The position numbers and the translations under genes were made by a program. Positions 16,248 to 25,751 of a stretch of DNA of 64,000 nucleotides are shown here, piece after piece. How positions within the stretch are numbered: position 1 is the stretch's first letter; every line of letters begins with the position of its first letter. The DNA comes from Natronoglycomyces albus (GTDB lineage: Bacteria; Actinomycetota; Actinomycetes; Mycobacteriales; Micromonosporaceae). The stretch lies in NCBI RefSeq assembly GCF_016925535.1, contig NZ_CP070496.1, positions 2,232,001 to 2,296,000 on the forward strand, given 5' to 3'. A model generated the notes under the pieces. The model was not told where the DNA came from. It worked only from the letters and a program-made list of their open reading frames with translations, and did not search any database.

Positions 16248-17942
16248 CTAGTCAACTGCGCTTTTAATAACCTCCGCCAGTTTCGACAGTTCCACTACTT
16301 CGGTCTCACCGTTCGCTCGGTTAGTGATTTCGGCAGTGCCTGAGTCAATGCCGCGCTTACTGACCGTGACGCGATACGGAATACCCACCAGCTCCGCGTC
16401 GGCAAACTTCGCACCAGGCCGTTCATTGCGGTCGTCGAGCAGTACTTCAATGCCGTCATTCGACAAGCGCTCGTAGAGATCTTCTCCCACGGCCGCAACG
16501 GATTCGTCCTTGCCCAGAATCACAACCGCCACCGAGTAAGGGGCTATAGACAGGGGCCAGACGATTCCTTTGTCGTCATGGTGAACTTCAACCGCGGCAG
16601 CGATAGCTCGTTCGACACCGATCCCGTAGCTGCCCATGATCGGCGTGACTTCTTTGCCATTGACATCCAGCACTGTCACGCCAAATGCGTCGGTGTATTT
16701 ACGGCCCAGCTTGAAGATATGGCCGACTTCGATCGCGCGCACGGCGTCAAGTGGGGTGGCACACGTTGGGCATGGTTCACCTTGGGTGACTTCGCGCAAA
16801 TCCGCCCATTGGCTCACCGTGATGTCGCGTTCCATATCGACACCTCGCAGGTGCTGTCCGTCGCGATTGGCGCCAGTGACCATATTGGTGCGACCTGCCA
16901 ATGAGCTGTCAGCGATGATGGGGTATTTGTCGACATCGACTGCTCCGAGGCTTCCCGCGTGAGCGCCCATGGCGTCAACTATTTCTGCGTCGTCGGCGGG
17001 ACGCATGTCGATCGCTCCAGTGGAGTCCAGAAGTTTCTGATCCACTAGTCCGTGGTCGCCACGCATGAGTACGAGCGTGAGTTCCCCATCGAGGAAGTAC
17101 ACCAGGGTCTTGATTTGCTGAACAGCGGGCACGTCGAAGCGCTGCACAAGGTCATTGATGGTGCGTACGTTCGGAGTGTCGAAGGCCGTTGCTTTGTCAG
17201 TAGTTGGCTCATCCGCGATGGGTTCCAATTGGGACGTCGCCTTTTCGGTGTTAGCAGCATATTTGCACGCGGGGCAGCTCATCACAATATCCTCACCGGC
17301 TGCCGCTGGGCAGGCGAATTCGGTGGATCCACTCCCGCTCATAGAGCCATTGGAGGCATCGGCGGCAAGCACGGGGATGCCAAGTCGTTCAAAGATTCGG
17401 TGGTAGGCCCGTTTGTGGGCGTCAAATGCGGTGTCCAGTCCCGCTTCGTCCACGTCGAAAGAGTAGGAGTCCTTCATGGTGAATTCGCGGACCCGCATGA
17501 GCCCTGCTTTGGGGCGTGCTTCGTCTCGCAATTTGGTTTGGAACTGGTACCAGATCTGTGGCAGTTGCTTGTAGGAACGCAATTCGGTTCCCAGTGACGT
17601 AAAGACTTCCTCATGGGTGACGCCGAGGGCCTGTTCGGCACCTTTGCGGTCCTTTAGGCGAAAGAGGTTGGGCCCCATGACATCCCACCGTCCAGATTGC
17701 TGCCATAGCGCGGCTGGGTGCATGACGGGAGTCAGGAATTCTTGGGCGCCAATGCGGTCGAGCTCCTCTCGAACGATTGCCATGACTTTGGTTCGTACTC
17801 GCACCGCAAGCGGCAGGAGGCTGTAGTGCCCAGCTTGTAGCTGGCGGATGTAGCCAGCGCGCACGAGCAGCCGGTGGCTCGCGGCGTCGGCTTCTGCCGG
17901 GTCCTCCCGCAGCGTTGGCGCGTACAAGTTCGACCATTTCAT
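16248..17942 (-). CDS. proS: prolyl-tRNA synthetase, bacterial type with editing domain
   Basis: 564 residues, full length for bacterial ProS. Class II motif 1 (GYIRQLQAGHYSLLPLAVRV), motif 2 (LRDEARPKAGLMRVREFTMK) and motif 3 (GSYGIGVERAIAAAVE) are present. The insertion (editing) domain between motifs 2 and 3, about residues 225-400, removes mischarged alanine. The anticodon-binding domain occupies the last ~130 residues (PLSIAPYSVAVVILGKD...LLDDRNERPGAKFADAELVG). It charges tRNA-Pro in the cytosol. ATG 17942 has GAGGGAAC upstream. No T-box leader was recognised. Confidence 0.97.
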   Translation of the reverse strand: MKWSNLYAPTLREDPAEADAASHRLLVRAGYIRQLQAGHYSLLPLAVRVRTKVMAIVREELDRIGAQEFLTPVMHPAALWQQSGRWDVMGPNLFRLKDRKGAEQALGVTHEEVFTSLGTELRSYKQLPQIWYQFQTKLRDEARPKAGLMRVREFTMKDSYSFDVDEAGLDTAFDAHKRAYHRIFERLGIPVLAADASNGSMSGSGSTEFACPAAAGEDIVMSCPACKYAANTEKATSQLEPIADEPTTDKATAFDTPNVRTINDLVQRFDVPAVQQIKTLVYFLDGELTLVLMRGDHGLVDQKLLDSTGAIDMRPADDAEIVDAMGAHAGSLGAVDVDKYPIIADSSLAGRTNMVTGANRDGQHLRGVDMERDITVSQWADLREVTQGEPCPTCATPLDAVRAIEVGHIFKLGRKYTDAFGVTVLDVNGKEVTPIMGSYGIGVERAIAAAVEVHHDDKGIVWPLSIAPYSVAVVILGKDESVAAVGEDLYERLSNDGIEVLLDDRNERPGAKFADAELVGIPYRVTVSKRGIDSGTAEITNRANGETEVVELSKLAEVIKSAVD

Positions 17943-18227
17943 AACCTAGTTCCCTCCTGGATGAGTGAGAAAACCCCCAAGCTACCCACTGGCTCACGAC
18001 TCTTCCACCCATTTTTGCATTTCATAGGGCGAGGAAGTACGACAGTGTCGGTGAATGCCTACACCTGAAAGCTACTGGTTCTCTGACTGGTTGATATAGG
18101 CGGTACCGTGATCTTTAGTCCAGTTGGACATTGGGTCCTCATCGTTGTTCTCACTGAGGTGTTTTCATCCTGGGTGAGTGTTGGGGATCGAGCTGAGGTT
18201 CGTGGTCCTGTTGTGGGGCAAGGGAAA

Positions 18228-18314
18228 GGCTCCTGGTAGAACAACAAGCGTCGAAACAAGTCGCTTCCAGGAGCCTCAATGCCATTCTACCAGTCTGCGT
18301 TAGGCATTTGAGGC
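18228..18314. repeat. nested inverted repeats, probable mobile-element scar
   Basis: Three inverted pairs interleave: GGCTCCTGG (18228) with CCAGGAGCC (18267); CTGGTAGAA (18233) with TTCTACCAG (18285); GCCTCAATGCC (18273) with GGCATTTGAGGC (18303, one bulge). A short frame begins at ATG 18280 and stops after ten codons. The resolvase-like HTH scrap ends at this point. Looks like remains of an insertion element end. Confidence 0.45.
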
Positions 18315-18663
18315 TACTTTGGCTCACCTCATATTTTAGAACTAGCGCAGAATACGTGGCACCATCAAGTTTTTCCCGCACTATCTGGTCCAAAACATCT
18401 TGACCAAACCGTCGGATAAGTTTATGCCGTTTCGGCGGTAGAGGTCGCGTCTGATTATCCGCAGGGTTTATGGGGTCAGGACGGTTAATCTGACGGTTTA
18501 CGGGGTCAAGAATCGATTTTAGCGCGCTTATGACCTGGGGTTTTAGGTTCAAACAAGCGTAGGTTAGGTCCACCAGCCCGAGAGGATCCACACCGTTTGG
18601 TGTGGGGCTTCTCTGTCGCCAAATCCGGGGCCCTTGCCAACCCGAATGAAGTTCCACCAACAA
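18307..18663 (-). pseudogene. resolvase/invertase-type helix-turn-helix fragment
   Basis: The frame encodes RRFGQDVLDQIVREKLDGAT followed by YSALVLKYEVSQSSLK, the HTH found at the C-terminus of serine recombinases and in small actinobacterial HTH proteins of mobile regions (Q/D-V-V-...-G-AT...LA..YGVS..SV). Beyond 18307 the frame runs into the inverted-repeat scar with unrelated Cys-rich sequence to 18151. The part upstream of the HTH (18430-18663) is low-confidence coding. Probably a fragment of a deleted recombinase. Confidence 0.4.
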
Positions 18664-18725
18664 TCCTTGACACGTTTCTGACCTATGCTGATGTCAGGCA
18701 TATCTCTGGCCTAACAAGTGAGTCG

Positions 18726-19205
18726 TCATTCGTCGATCGTGGGACAGTTCAGTTTGGCCCAGCCTGCGGCATCGTCCACCATGGGCGCAAACCCCACAGG
18801 CGTCGGAAGTTTGTGGAGCAGCGTGCTATCGGCCCACATCGCTTGTGACACTTCGCTCGCCTTGGCGATGACGGTCGTTTGTTCAGATCTAGCCACGTAT
18901 ACGAGGTCAATATGGTTGTGCGGCCCCGCCTGCTTGTCGTCGACAGGCATCTTCAGAATGCCCCATGGCGCATGATGGACGATGACTTTGCGGTATTGGG
19001 GTAGCCGTTCAGGTAGGAGTGTCGCCCGAACTCCGGTCTCTTCAAGAACTTCGCGCAGAGCCCCTTCGGCCGGGTCCTCATTCGCCTCCAAGTGTCCACC
19101 TGGGTATAGCCACAGGTTCAACTTATTGTGGAAGATCAGGAGAGTATCTAGGCGCTCATTGAACACGATGGTGGATACGGTGAGGTGGCAAATTCGCGGC
19201 GACAT
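18726..19205 (-). CDS. Nudix hydrolase
   Basis: 159 residues. The Nudix box starts at GGHLEANEDP and continues ALREVLEETGV, with the Gly, Glu, Arg-Glu and Glu-Glu ligands in place. It follows the opening strand ICHLTVSTIVFN and LYPGGHL. Later strands include HIDLVYVARSEQTTV and a QAMWADSTLLHKLP tail typical of the ADP-ribose pyrophosphatase/MutT-like group. It hydrolyses a nucleoside diphosphate linked to an unknown moiety. Monocistronic. Confidence 0.88.
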   Translation of the reverse strand: MSPRICHLTVSTIVFNERLDTLLIFHNKLNLWLYPGGHLEANEDPAEGALREVLEETGVRATLLPERLPQYRKVIVHHAPWGILKMPVDDKQAGPHNHIDLVYVARSEQTTVIAKASEVSQAMWADSTLLHKLPTPVGFAPMVDDAAGWAKLNCPTIDE

Positions 19206-19898
19206 TCGGCCCTACCGGCAATGCTGGGCATGAGGCGGTATGCCCCGCCATAGTTCTACGTCAACGGTTCTCAGGTGACTGCCAGTTGGATTGCCGGCCA
19301 GGAGAGCCATCGCATGAACCACATTTGTCCCCTAGGCCAGGATTTGCTGGACGGACGCCACGATCGAAGGGCGTTTACCGAAACTGTGTACGCCTTCTGG
19401 GTGATATCGCATGGCAGTACGACAGAAACCAGGCGCGGACCTGACAGGATCGGGAAATATAGACATTGCGGGCAGCGACGTTCGCCTGCACGGGGGCGTC
19501 GCTCCCACTTCCGCCAGGTTCACACATGGAGCGGGATTCACGGCGGCGAGGGAGCCTGGGCTACCGCTGACGCCGGGTTGCCATGTTTAAGAGTGTGTTT
19601 GGATTCAGCATGGGGATACAGCTGGAGGCAAGCCCATCTTACCCTCTTTTGTGAAACGACATGGATGTTATTCGGTTACTGACAGATACCCGACAGGGCC
19701 AATTTGATGTTGTTTGCCCCAATATCGCCGGAACGCGCCCGGGTCTGTATTGCCGATCATCTAACGTCACTTGGTTTTGAATGGTAGATCTAATTATGAG
19801 GTGTTCATCGCTTCCGCTGGGCCCACTATCAGCGAGGCGGTGGCTGAGTTGTCGGTCGCATCCGGGGGGATTTGACCGGAACACTGGGGGGAATGGCC
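19206..19898. other. intergenic region without recognisable gene
   Basis: About 690 bp. The short frames here (for example 19275-19682 plus) show no family features, poor ribosome-binding sites and unusual composition. A small regulatory RNA or decayed gene cannot be excluded. Confidence 0.4.
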
Positions 19899-20330
19899 AT
19901 GGGGACTGCACGTTCGACGACGGTCGATATAGATACCACGATGCGCCTGGTCGCGCCCGACTTTGCGACGGTCAGCGTCCGCGCGAGTCTCCGCTACGAG
20001 CCTGACGACCCCTATGCGGTCCACGTCATGTTTCACCCAGATGGGTCATCTTCGGACCAGGTCAGCTGGTCATTCTCCCGCGAATTGTTGGCCTGCGGGC
20101 TTGACGAACCGACCGGGATCGGTGATGTGAGGGTGTGGCCGTGGACGACTCCACGAGGCGACTCTGTCGCCCTGGCCCTGTCCTCTCCCGACGGCAACGC
20201 TCTGTTCGAAGTGTCGCGCAGCGTTGTCCAACGGTTCCTACGCCGCAGTTACAGCCTCGTGCAACGTGGTCGGGAAAGTTCGTATGTCAATGTGGACCAA
20301 ACAGTGGCGCGGCTGCTCACCGACTGCTAG
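19899..20330 (+). CDS. SsgA/SsgB-like sporulation and cell-division regulator
   Basis: 143 residues with the SALP pattern: RLVAPDFATVSVRASLRYEP, DPYAVHVMFHPD, WSFSRELLACGLDEPTGIGD, VRVWPW, and ALALSSPDGNALFEVSRSVV then FLRRSYSLV. In Streptomyces, SsgB recruits FtsZ to sporulation septa and other SALPs guide peptidoglycan remodelling. ATG 19899 has GGGGGGA at 7 nt; the ATG at 19893 is too close to that site. Presence of a SALP argues for a mycelial, sporulating host. Which paralogue this is cannot be fixed here. Confidence 0.9.
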   Translation: MGTARSTTVDIDTTMRLVAPDFATVSVRASLRYEPDDPYAVHVMFHPDGSSSDQVSWSFSRELLACGLDEPTGIGDVRVWPWTTPRGDSVALALSSPDGNALFEVSRSVVQRFLRRSYSLVQRGRESSYVNVDQTVARLLTDC

Positions 20331-20359
20331 TAGTCACCAGCTTTATTCACACGCCGCAG

Positions 20360-20386
20360 AGGGGGAACGATTCGTTCGTTCCCCCT
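20360..20386. terminator. stem-loop between ssgA-like gene and ackA
   Basis: GGGGGAACGA pairs with TCGTTCCCCC across TTCGT and is followed by TTTT on the plus strand. It sits between two converging stops (20330 and 20396). Confidence 0.85.
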
Positions 20387-20395
20387 TTTACTCCC

Positions 20396-21619
20396 CTAGT
20401 CGGCATCCGGCATGTGGCGCACGAGAGCCACTGCTTGCTGGGCGATCTCAGACTCCTCATTGGTCGCAATCACCAACACCTTGGTGGACGACACGGCCGT
20501 GGAAATGACCGTTGTCCCAGGTGTGTGATTCGCTTCCTGGTCAATCTCAATTCCCAGCCCGGAGAGTCCATCGAGGACGCGGGCGCGTACACCCGGACTG
20601 TTCTCCCCAATGCCAGCTGTGAACACCACCGCGTCGACCCGCCCCAACGCGGCCGTATACGCGCCAATGTACTTGCGAATACGGTAGGCGTAGGCCTCCA
20701 ATGCCATCTGTGAATCGGCATCGCCGTGATCAGCCGCCGCTTCCACGGCACGCATGTCCGACTCCCCGGCCAGCGCCGCCATTCCGGACTTCTGGTTGAG
20801 GGTCTGATCGAGTTCTTCGAAGCTCGCTCCGGTTTGCCGGTGGAGATAGAAAATCAGTGCTGGGTCGATGTCTCCGCAACGGGTTCCCATGATGAGCCCC
20901 TCTAGTGGGGTCATTCCCATGGAGGTGTCAATGCATCGTCCGCCTTGGACTGCGGAGATGGATGCGCCATTGCCGAGGTGGGCGACGATGACGTTGCAGT
21001 CGGCTACGTCGCGGCCCAGAATCCGTGCGGCCTCTCGGGAGACATAGGAGTGGGAGGTGCCGTGGAATCCATAGCGTCGTACGCCGTATTGCTCCCGCCA
21101 TTGGCGTGGAACGGCGTAGGTGCGGGCGTGTTCGGGCATCGTGGAGTGGAATGCCGTGTCGAAGACGGCCACTTGTGGCAAGTTGTCAAAGATGTTTCGC
21201 GCGGTGCGGATTCCTTGGAGGTTGGCGGGGTTGTGCAGTGGAGCGAGTGGGATGAGGGAGGCGATGGTTTTTTCGACTTCGTCGGTGACCAGGACGGGGG
21301 CGACGAATTTTTCTCCTCCGTGGACTACTCGGTGGGCGACAGCCACGAGGTTTGTTTCCGATAGTGGGGTTGCGGTTTCGACAAAGGCCGCTTGCATGGC
21401 ATCGAGCGCGGCGGCGTGGTCGGGTATGGCTTGCTCGATGCGGCGCTTGTGGCTGCCGTGGCGGTGGGTGAGTGTCGACTGTGCTTGGCCTATGCGTTCG
21501 ATGAGGCCGCTGGCGAGGGCTTCTGTGGTGTGGTCGGCGTTGAGCAACTGATACTTCAGTGAGGACGATCCACAGTTGATGACAAGGACGTGCTGGTTGG
21601 TGTGGTTGGCTGTCGTCAC
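20396..21619 (-). CDS. ackA: acetate kinase
   Basis: 407 residues. Segments VLVINCGSSSLKYQLL (N-terminal phosphate-binding), AVAHRVVHGGEKF, RRYGFHGTSHSYV, IVAHLGNGAS and TSMGMTPLEGLIMGTRCGDIDP are the classical AckA signatures, and GIGENSPGVRARVL lies near the C-terminus. It interconverts acetyl phosphate plus ADP with acetate plus ATP. GTG 21619 overlaps the pta stop (GTGA), so translation is coupled to pta. Confidence 0.97.
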   Translation of the reverse strand: MTTANHTNQHVLVINCGSSSLKYQLLNADHTTEALASGLIERIGQAQSTLTHRHGSHKRRIEQAIPDHAAALDAMQAAFVETATPLSETNLVAVAHRVVHGGEKFVAPVLVTDEVEKTIASLIPLAPLHNPANLQGIRTARNIFDNLPQVAVFDTAFHSTMPEHARTYAVPRQWREQYGVRRYGFHGTSHSYVSREAARILGRDVADCNVIVAHLGNGASISAVQGGRCIDTSMGMTPLEGLIMGTRCGDIDPALIFYLHRQTGASFEELDQTLNQKSGMAALAGESDMRAVEAAADHGDADSQMALEAYAYRIRKYIGAYTAALGRVDAVVFTAGIGENSPGVRARVLDGLSGLGIEIDQEANHTPGTTVISTAVSSTKVLVIATNEESEIAQQAVALVRHMPDAD

Positions 21620-23676
21620 GAGGTTTCCTCCCCGGCTTGGATGGCCGTCAGTGCGACCGTGTTGACGATGTCGACCACGGTCGCGCCACGCGAGAGGTCG
21701 TTAACGGGCTTGCGCAGCCCCTGCAACAGCGGGCCGACGGCGATAGCACCGGCGGAACGTTGCACAGCCTTGTAGAGGTTGTTGCCTGTGTTGAGGTCCG
21801 GGACGATAAAGACAGTGGCTCGACCGGCTACTTGAGAGTCGGGAAGTTTGGTGCCCGCCACCGAGGCGTCCGCGGCCGCGTCATATTGGATCGGGCCTTC
21901 TATGGCCAGGTTGGCGTGCGTGGCTTTGACGAGGTCGGTCGCTTCCCGGACTTTGTCGACCTCGGCGCCCTGTCCCGATGCTCCGGTGGAGTACGACAGC
22001 ATCGCCACTCGTGGTTCGATGTCGAACATGCCAGCGGTGTGGGCTGAGGAGGTGGCGATGTCGGCGAGTTGTTCGGCGGTGGGGTTGGGGTTGACGGCGC
22101 AGTCGCCGTAGACGAGAACTCTGTCTTCCAAGCACATGAAGAACACTGAGGAGACCACCGACGTCCCCGGTTTGGTCTTGATGATTTCAAAGGAGGGGCG
22201 GATCGTGTGGGCGGTGGTGTGGACGGCCCCGGACACCATGCCGTCGACCATTCCGGTGTGGACCATCATGGTGCCGAAGTAGGACACGTCGGTGACCACA
22301 TCCATGGCTTGGTCGACGGTGACTCCTTTGTGAGATCGCAGCTTTGCGTATTCGGCTGCAAAACGTTCTCGGATTTCATGGTCGCCGGGGTTGAGGATGC
22401 GGGCTTGGTCGATGTCGGCGCCCAACTCCGATGCTTGTTGGCGGATCGCTGACTCTTCCCCCAATAGCGTCAGGCGGGCGACGTTGCGTCGCAGCAGCAT
22501 GTCAGCTGCCTTGATGATGCGTGGCTCAGCCCCTTCGGGCAACACGATGTGGCGTTCGAGCTTGCGTGCTCGTTCCAGCATTCGGTGTTCGAACATCAGC
22601 GGGGTGACTGCCTCGGAGGTGGTCAGTCGCATCTGTGAGAGCAACCGTTCTGAGTCCACTCCAGAGGCGAACGCGTCAAGCGCGGTGGCAATTTTGCTGT
22701 CACCGCCAGCCAGGAGCGTGCCGTGCACTCCCCCAGCGAGAACTGCCATTTCGAAGGTGTCCCGGTCTACCAGGATGATCGGAAGGCGTGAGTCCATACC
22801 GTTGACAATGTCGAGCACTTGTGGCGGCGGGCGCATGCCTCCGGTGAGGAATACCGCCGATAGGGACGGGACGCCTTCGGCCTGATGCGCGGCGAGCAGT
22901 CCTAGGAGCACCTCGGACCGGTCGCCGGGGAGGATGACGGCTTTGCCTTCGGAGAGTCGGTTGAGCAGGTTCGGCAGTGTCATCGCGGCGACGACGACAT
23001 CGGTGATGATGCGAGAGAGGACTTCCGTGTCGCCGGAGAGCAAGTGCCCATCGGCAGCTTCGATGAGGTCGGCGACGGTGGGCGCTTCAAGTTTGGGACG
23101 TTCCACTATGACGTCGGCTTCAGGATGGGCGGCGGCGACTTGGTCGGCCAGCTCAGGGTCTACTCGGTTGATGACCGTTCCCAAGATCGTCGCGTGTGCG
23201 GCTTTGGCCTCGTCTACGCCGAACCGGCACGCGGCCTCGATGTCGGTCAGGGAGCGGTTGAAGCCGGTGACGACCATGAGCATGGGGGCCGCTAGGTTGA
23301 CGGCCACTTGGGTGTTGAAGCCGAATTCGACCACGTTGGCCACGTCGGTGTAGTCGGAACCGACGATGAGGATGGCCTCGTGGCGTGCTGCCAGGGCGTG
23401 GTAGCGCTCGACGATCCTGGACATCGCGTTCTTGCCGTTGGCGCGTACTTGTGAGTACGTGGCTCCGACGGAGTCGGCGTAGTGGTCGCCGAGTCGGTAG
23501 CGTTGCCGCAGGAGCGTGATGATGGGGTCGCCGGATTCGGGGTGCTCGTCGCGCACGATGGGGCGAAACACCGCTACCGAACCGGTTTGCTTGGTCAACT
23601 GTTCCATGACGCCTAGCGCGATGGCGGACTTACCGCTGGAGGCGTCGAGACTTGCCAGATACAGACTTTGAGCCAC
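21616..23676 (-). CDS. pta: phosphate acetyltransferase, long form
   Basis: 686 residues with the three-domain long Pta layout: N-terminal P-loop/BioD-like domain (LDASSGKSAIALG), middle DRTGG-like domain, and C-terminal PTA_PTB catalytic domain from about residue 360 (HIVLPEGAEPRIIKAADM, SYSTGASGQGAEVDKVREA, VFIVPDLNTGNNLYKAVQR). It makes acetyl phosphate from acetyl-CoA and feeds AckA. GTG 23676 is the start. It lies downstream of the citrate synthase gene but behind a strong hairpin, so has its own promoter or read-through. Confidence 0.96.
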   Translation of the reverse strand: MAQSLYLASLDASSGKSAIALGVMEQLTKQTGSVAVFRPIVRDEHPESGDPIITLLRQRYRLGDHYADSVGATYSQVRANGKNAMSRIVERYHALAARHEAILIVGSDYTDVANVVEFGFNTQVAVNLAAPMLMVVTGFNRSLTDIEAACRFGVDEAKAAHATILGTVINRVDPELADQVAAAHPEADVIVERPKLEAPTVADLIEAADGHLLSGDTEVLSRIITDVVVAAMTLPNLLNRLSEGKAVILPGDRSEVLLGLLAAHQAEGVPSLSAVFLTGGMRPPPQVLDIVNGMDSRLPIILVDRDTFEMAVLAGGVHGTLLAGGDSKIATALDAFASGVDSERLLSQMRLTTSEAVTPLMFEHRMLERARKLERHIVLPEGAEPRIIKAADMLLRRNVARLTLLGEESAIRQQASELGADIDQARILNPGDHEIRERFAAEYAKLRSHKGVTVDQAMDVVTDVSYFGTMMVHTGMVDGMVSGAVHTTAHTIRPSFEIIKTKPGTSVVSSVFFMCLEDRVLVYGDCAVNPNPTAEQLADIATSSAHTAGMFDIEPRVAMLSYSTGASGQGAEVDKVREATDLVKATHANLAIEGPIQYDAAADASVAGTKLPDSQVAGRATVFIVPDLNTGNNLYKAVQRSAGAIAVGPLLQGLRKPVNDLSRGATVVDIVNTVALTAIQAGEETS

Positions 23677-23759
23677 GAATTGAGCGTATCGGCCCGGGCG
23701 GGGTGGCGCAGGGCTTCTGCGCTACGAATCACGGCACTTTCTCACCACAGTCTCATAAT

Positions 23760-23796
23760 TTTTAAGGCGAGACCCCGACTGGGTCTCGCCTTAAAA
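23760..23796 (-). terminator. strong stem-loop downstream of citrate synthase
   Basis: TTTTAAGGCGAGACCC pairs with GGGTCTCGCCTTAAAA across a 5-nt loop. On the minus strand the stem ends in A/T-rich sequence, a good intrinsic terminator for the upstream gene. Confidence 0.85.
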
Positions 23797-23859
23797 GCTA
23801 TGGGGTGTCACAAGCCAACGAATACATGGCAGTGGCACTCAGGCTGGTGAAGCCCGCGT

Positions 23860-24996
23860 TTACTCTGGTCGTTCGACCGGCTGCGGGGCGGGCGTTCCGG
23901 TGTAACGGGCGCGGGGGCGAATGATCTTGGAATCGCGAGCTTGTTCCAAGACGTTCGCCGACCAACCGACCACCCGGGAGGAGGCGAAGGTGGGGGTGAA
24001 CATGTCGCGCGGCACACCGCACAGTTCCATGACGACGCCCGCGTAAAACTCGACGTTTGTGTACAGGCTGCGACCCGGTTTCACTTCGGCGAGGATCTCC
24101 ACGACGCGCTTTTCGACCTGCTTGGCAAACTCGACCAAGTCTCCACCGAGGTCGGTGGCTACGCCGCGCAGCATGACCGAGCGCGGATCGTCGGTCTTGT
24201 AGACGTTGTGCCCGAAGCCCATCATGCGACGACCGGCTTCAAGTTCGCCGCGTACCCAGGTGTCGATGTTGTCGCGGGTACCAATCGCGTCAAGGGCGTC
24301 CAGTGCCCGTGACGGTGCGCCCCCGTGCAGCGGCCCGGAGAGAGCGCCGATGGCGCCGGTCAGGCATGCTCCGACGTCGGCTCCCGTGGAGGCGATGACA
24401 CGGCCGGTGAAGGTGGAGGCGTTGAAACCGTGGTCGATGGTCGACATTAGGTAGGCCTCAATGGCGCGGGCGTGGGCCTCGGTGGGCTTCTCCCCGGTCA
24501 ACATGTAGAGATAGTTGGCCGCGTATCCCAGGTCATCGTGGGGGGCAATGGCCTCTTGTCCCTGACTGTACCGGTACAGGGAGGTAAGGATGGTGGGCAC
24601 GAGGGCGGAGGCAAAGAGGACGTCGTCGAGGCGAGAGTCCTCGTCAATGTCATACACGGGCTTCATGCCACGCTCGGCGCAGGCAAAGGAGAGTGCGGTC
24701 CGCATGCCATCTAGTGGCTTGGCGTGTGCGAGTTTGGGGAGAAGCTCAGCTAGGGCGGGGCTGGGCTGGCGGTAGGGTGCGACCCGTTTGGTGAAATCGG
24801 CCAGCTCTGCGGCGTTGGGCAGCTTGCCGTTGAACATCAAGTACCAGACTTCTTCAAAGCTGCACTTTTCGATCAGTTCAATGGCCGAATACTGGCGGTA
24901 ATGATAGAAGCCTTCTTCACCTCGGACATCCCCGATAACGGTATCGGCCACGATCACACGATCTAGGCCGCGGGGTACTTCGATGAACTCCGTCAT
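23860..24996 (-). CDS. citrate synthase (CitA/2-methylcitrate synthase group)
   Basis: 378 residues. GLDRVIVADTVIGDVRGEEG and FYHYRQYSAIEL open the fold. LSGPLHGGAPSRALDALDAI and GFGHNVYKTDDPR carry the catalytic His residues, and FTPTFASSRVVGWSANVLEQ completes the site. It condenses oxaloacetate with acetyl-CoA (possibly propionyl-CoA). The length and GGAPSRAL form fit the second, shorter citrate synthase of actinobacteria rather than the main GltA. ATG 24996 has GGAGG upstream; the frame extends 4 codons further. Confidence 0.92.
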   Translation of the reverse strand: MTEFIEVPRGLDRVIVADTVIGDVRGEEGFYHYRQYSAIELIEKCSFEEVWYLMFNGKLPNAAELADFTKRVAPYRQPSPALAELLPKLAHAKPLDGMRTALSFACAERGMKPVYDIDEDSRLDDVLFASALVPTILTSLYRYSQGQEAIAPHDDLGYAANYLYMLTGEKPTEAHARAIEAYLMSTIDHGFNASTFTGRVIASTGADVGACLTGAIGALSGPLHGGAPSRALDALDAIGTRDNIDTWVRGELEAGRRMMGFGHNVYKTDDPRSVMLRGVATDLGGDLVEFAKQVEKRVVEILAEVKPGRSLYTNVEFYAGVVMELCGVPRDMFTPTFASSRVVGWSANVLEQARDSKIIRPRARYTGTPAPQPVERPE

Positions 24997-25239
24997 GGGG
25001 ACCTCCATTGGTCAGGCAGTATTTTCCGAAGACAATGTTTACGCAAGACTGGGTCTTGTGGTTGCGACCCTTACGTTAGTGCCACGGCGCTCTCTGTGAG
25101 AGTCGAGACTCGACGTGACGGGCTCTGGTCAGGGGATCGTAAGAAAAAAGAGTAGCCCCGTTTGCATACCGAGCGCTACCAGACGGTAGGTCTGGGTGTT
25201 GTTAGTCATAGCTTTTTGACCGCCTGGCATCATAGCGGA

Positions 25240-25422
25240 ATGAACGAGGGTTTGAATGCTGCTCCTGGGGTAGCGGTTGGCGTGTTGTTGCTGGTGGCCG
25301 CGATCATGTGGTTTTCCCCATCGGCCCGACACAAGTTGCGGAAATTGACCCTGTGGCTGGTGGTGGCCGCTATCGCCGCCATTATTTTGTGGGGCTATGC
25401 CTCCAATGCCACAGCGGGATGA
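25240..25422 (+). CDS. small two-helix membrane protein, unknown
   Basis: From ATG 25240 the product is 60 residues: a short polar start, helix APGVAVGVLLLVAAIMWF, a basic loop SARHKLRKL, a second helix TLWLVVAAIAAIILWGY and a short polar tail. The positive loop suggests both ends face outward. The frame is open upstream to 25162 but that part is unlike a membrane protein. It is divergent from the citrate synthase gene. Function unknown. Confidence 0.6.
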   Translation: MNEGLNAAPGVAVGVLLLVAAIMWFSPSARHKLRKLTLWLVVAAIAAIILWGYASNATAG

Positions 25423-25540
25423 CAAAAATCGGAGAAGGAATGGTCTTGCAGGTCACCTATCGACTTGAATGAAGTCAACAATGAAAGTGGAATGAAACCT
25501 ACAAACGCACTTACATCCCTGAGTTGAGCTAGTCATGACT

Positions 25541-25569
25541 ATGCCCCCGACGTGACGTCGGGGGCATAA
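25541..25569. terminator. stem-loop between convergent genes
   Basis: TATGCCCCCGACG pairs with CGTCGGGGGCATA across a 3-nt loop, between the stops at 25422 and 25752. Confidence 0.75.
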
Positions 25570-25751
25570 GCGATCTGGTCAGTGTGCGATTGGTTCGGTC
25601 AATCCTCGTGGGGGCTACCGATTTTCCGGCTTTGCCACAAGTTGCGGGGCGGATATGACCGCTGCGGCGCGGCACGGATCGACCAAACCCACACTTGAGT
25701 CCACAAGCGAATGTGGGGATGAGACGCTGTGGCAATGAATCATAAGGAGGT

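Noticed and set aside
17943-18150. T-box or other riboswitch before proS
   Set aside because: No T-box core sequence or recognisable aptamer; actinobacterial T-boxes mainly precede ileS.
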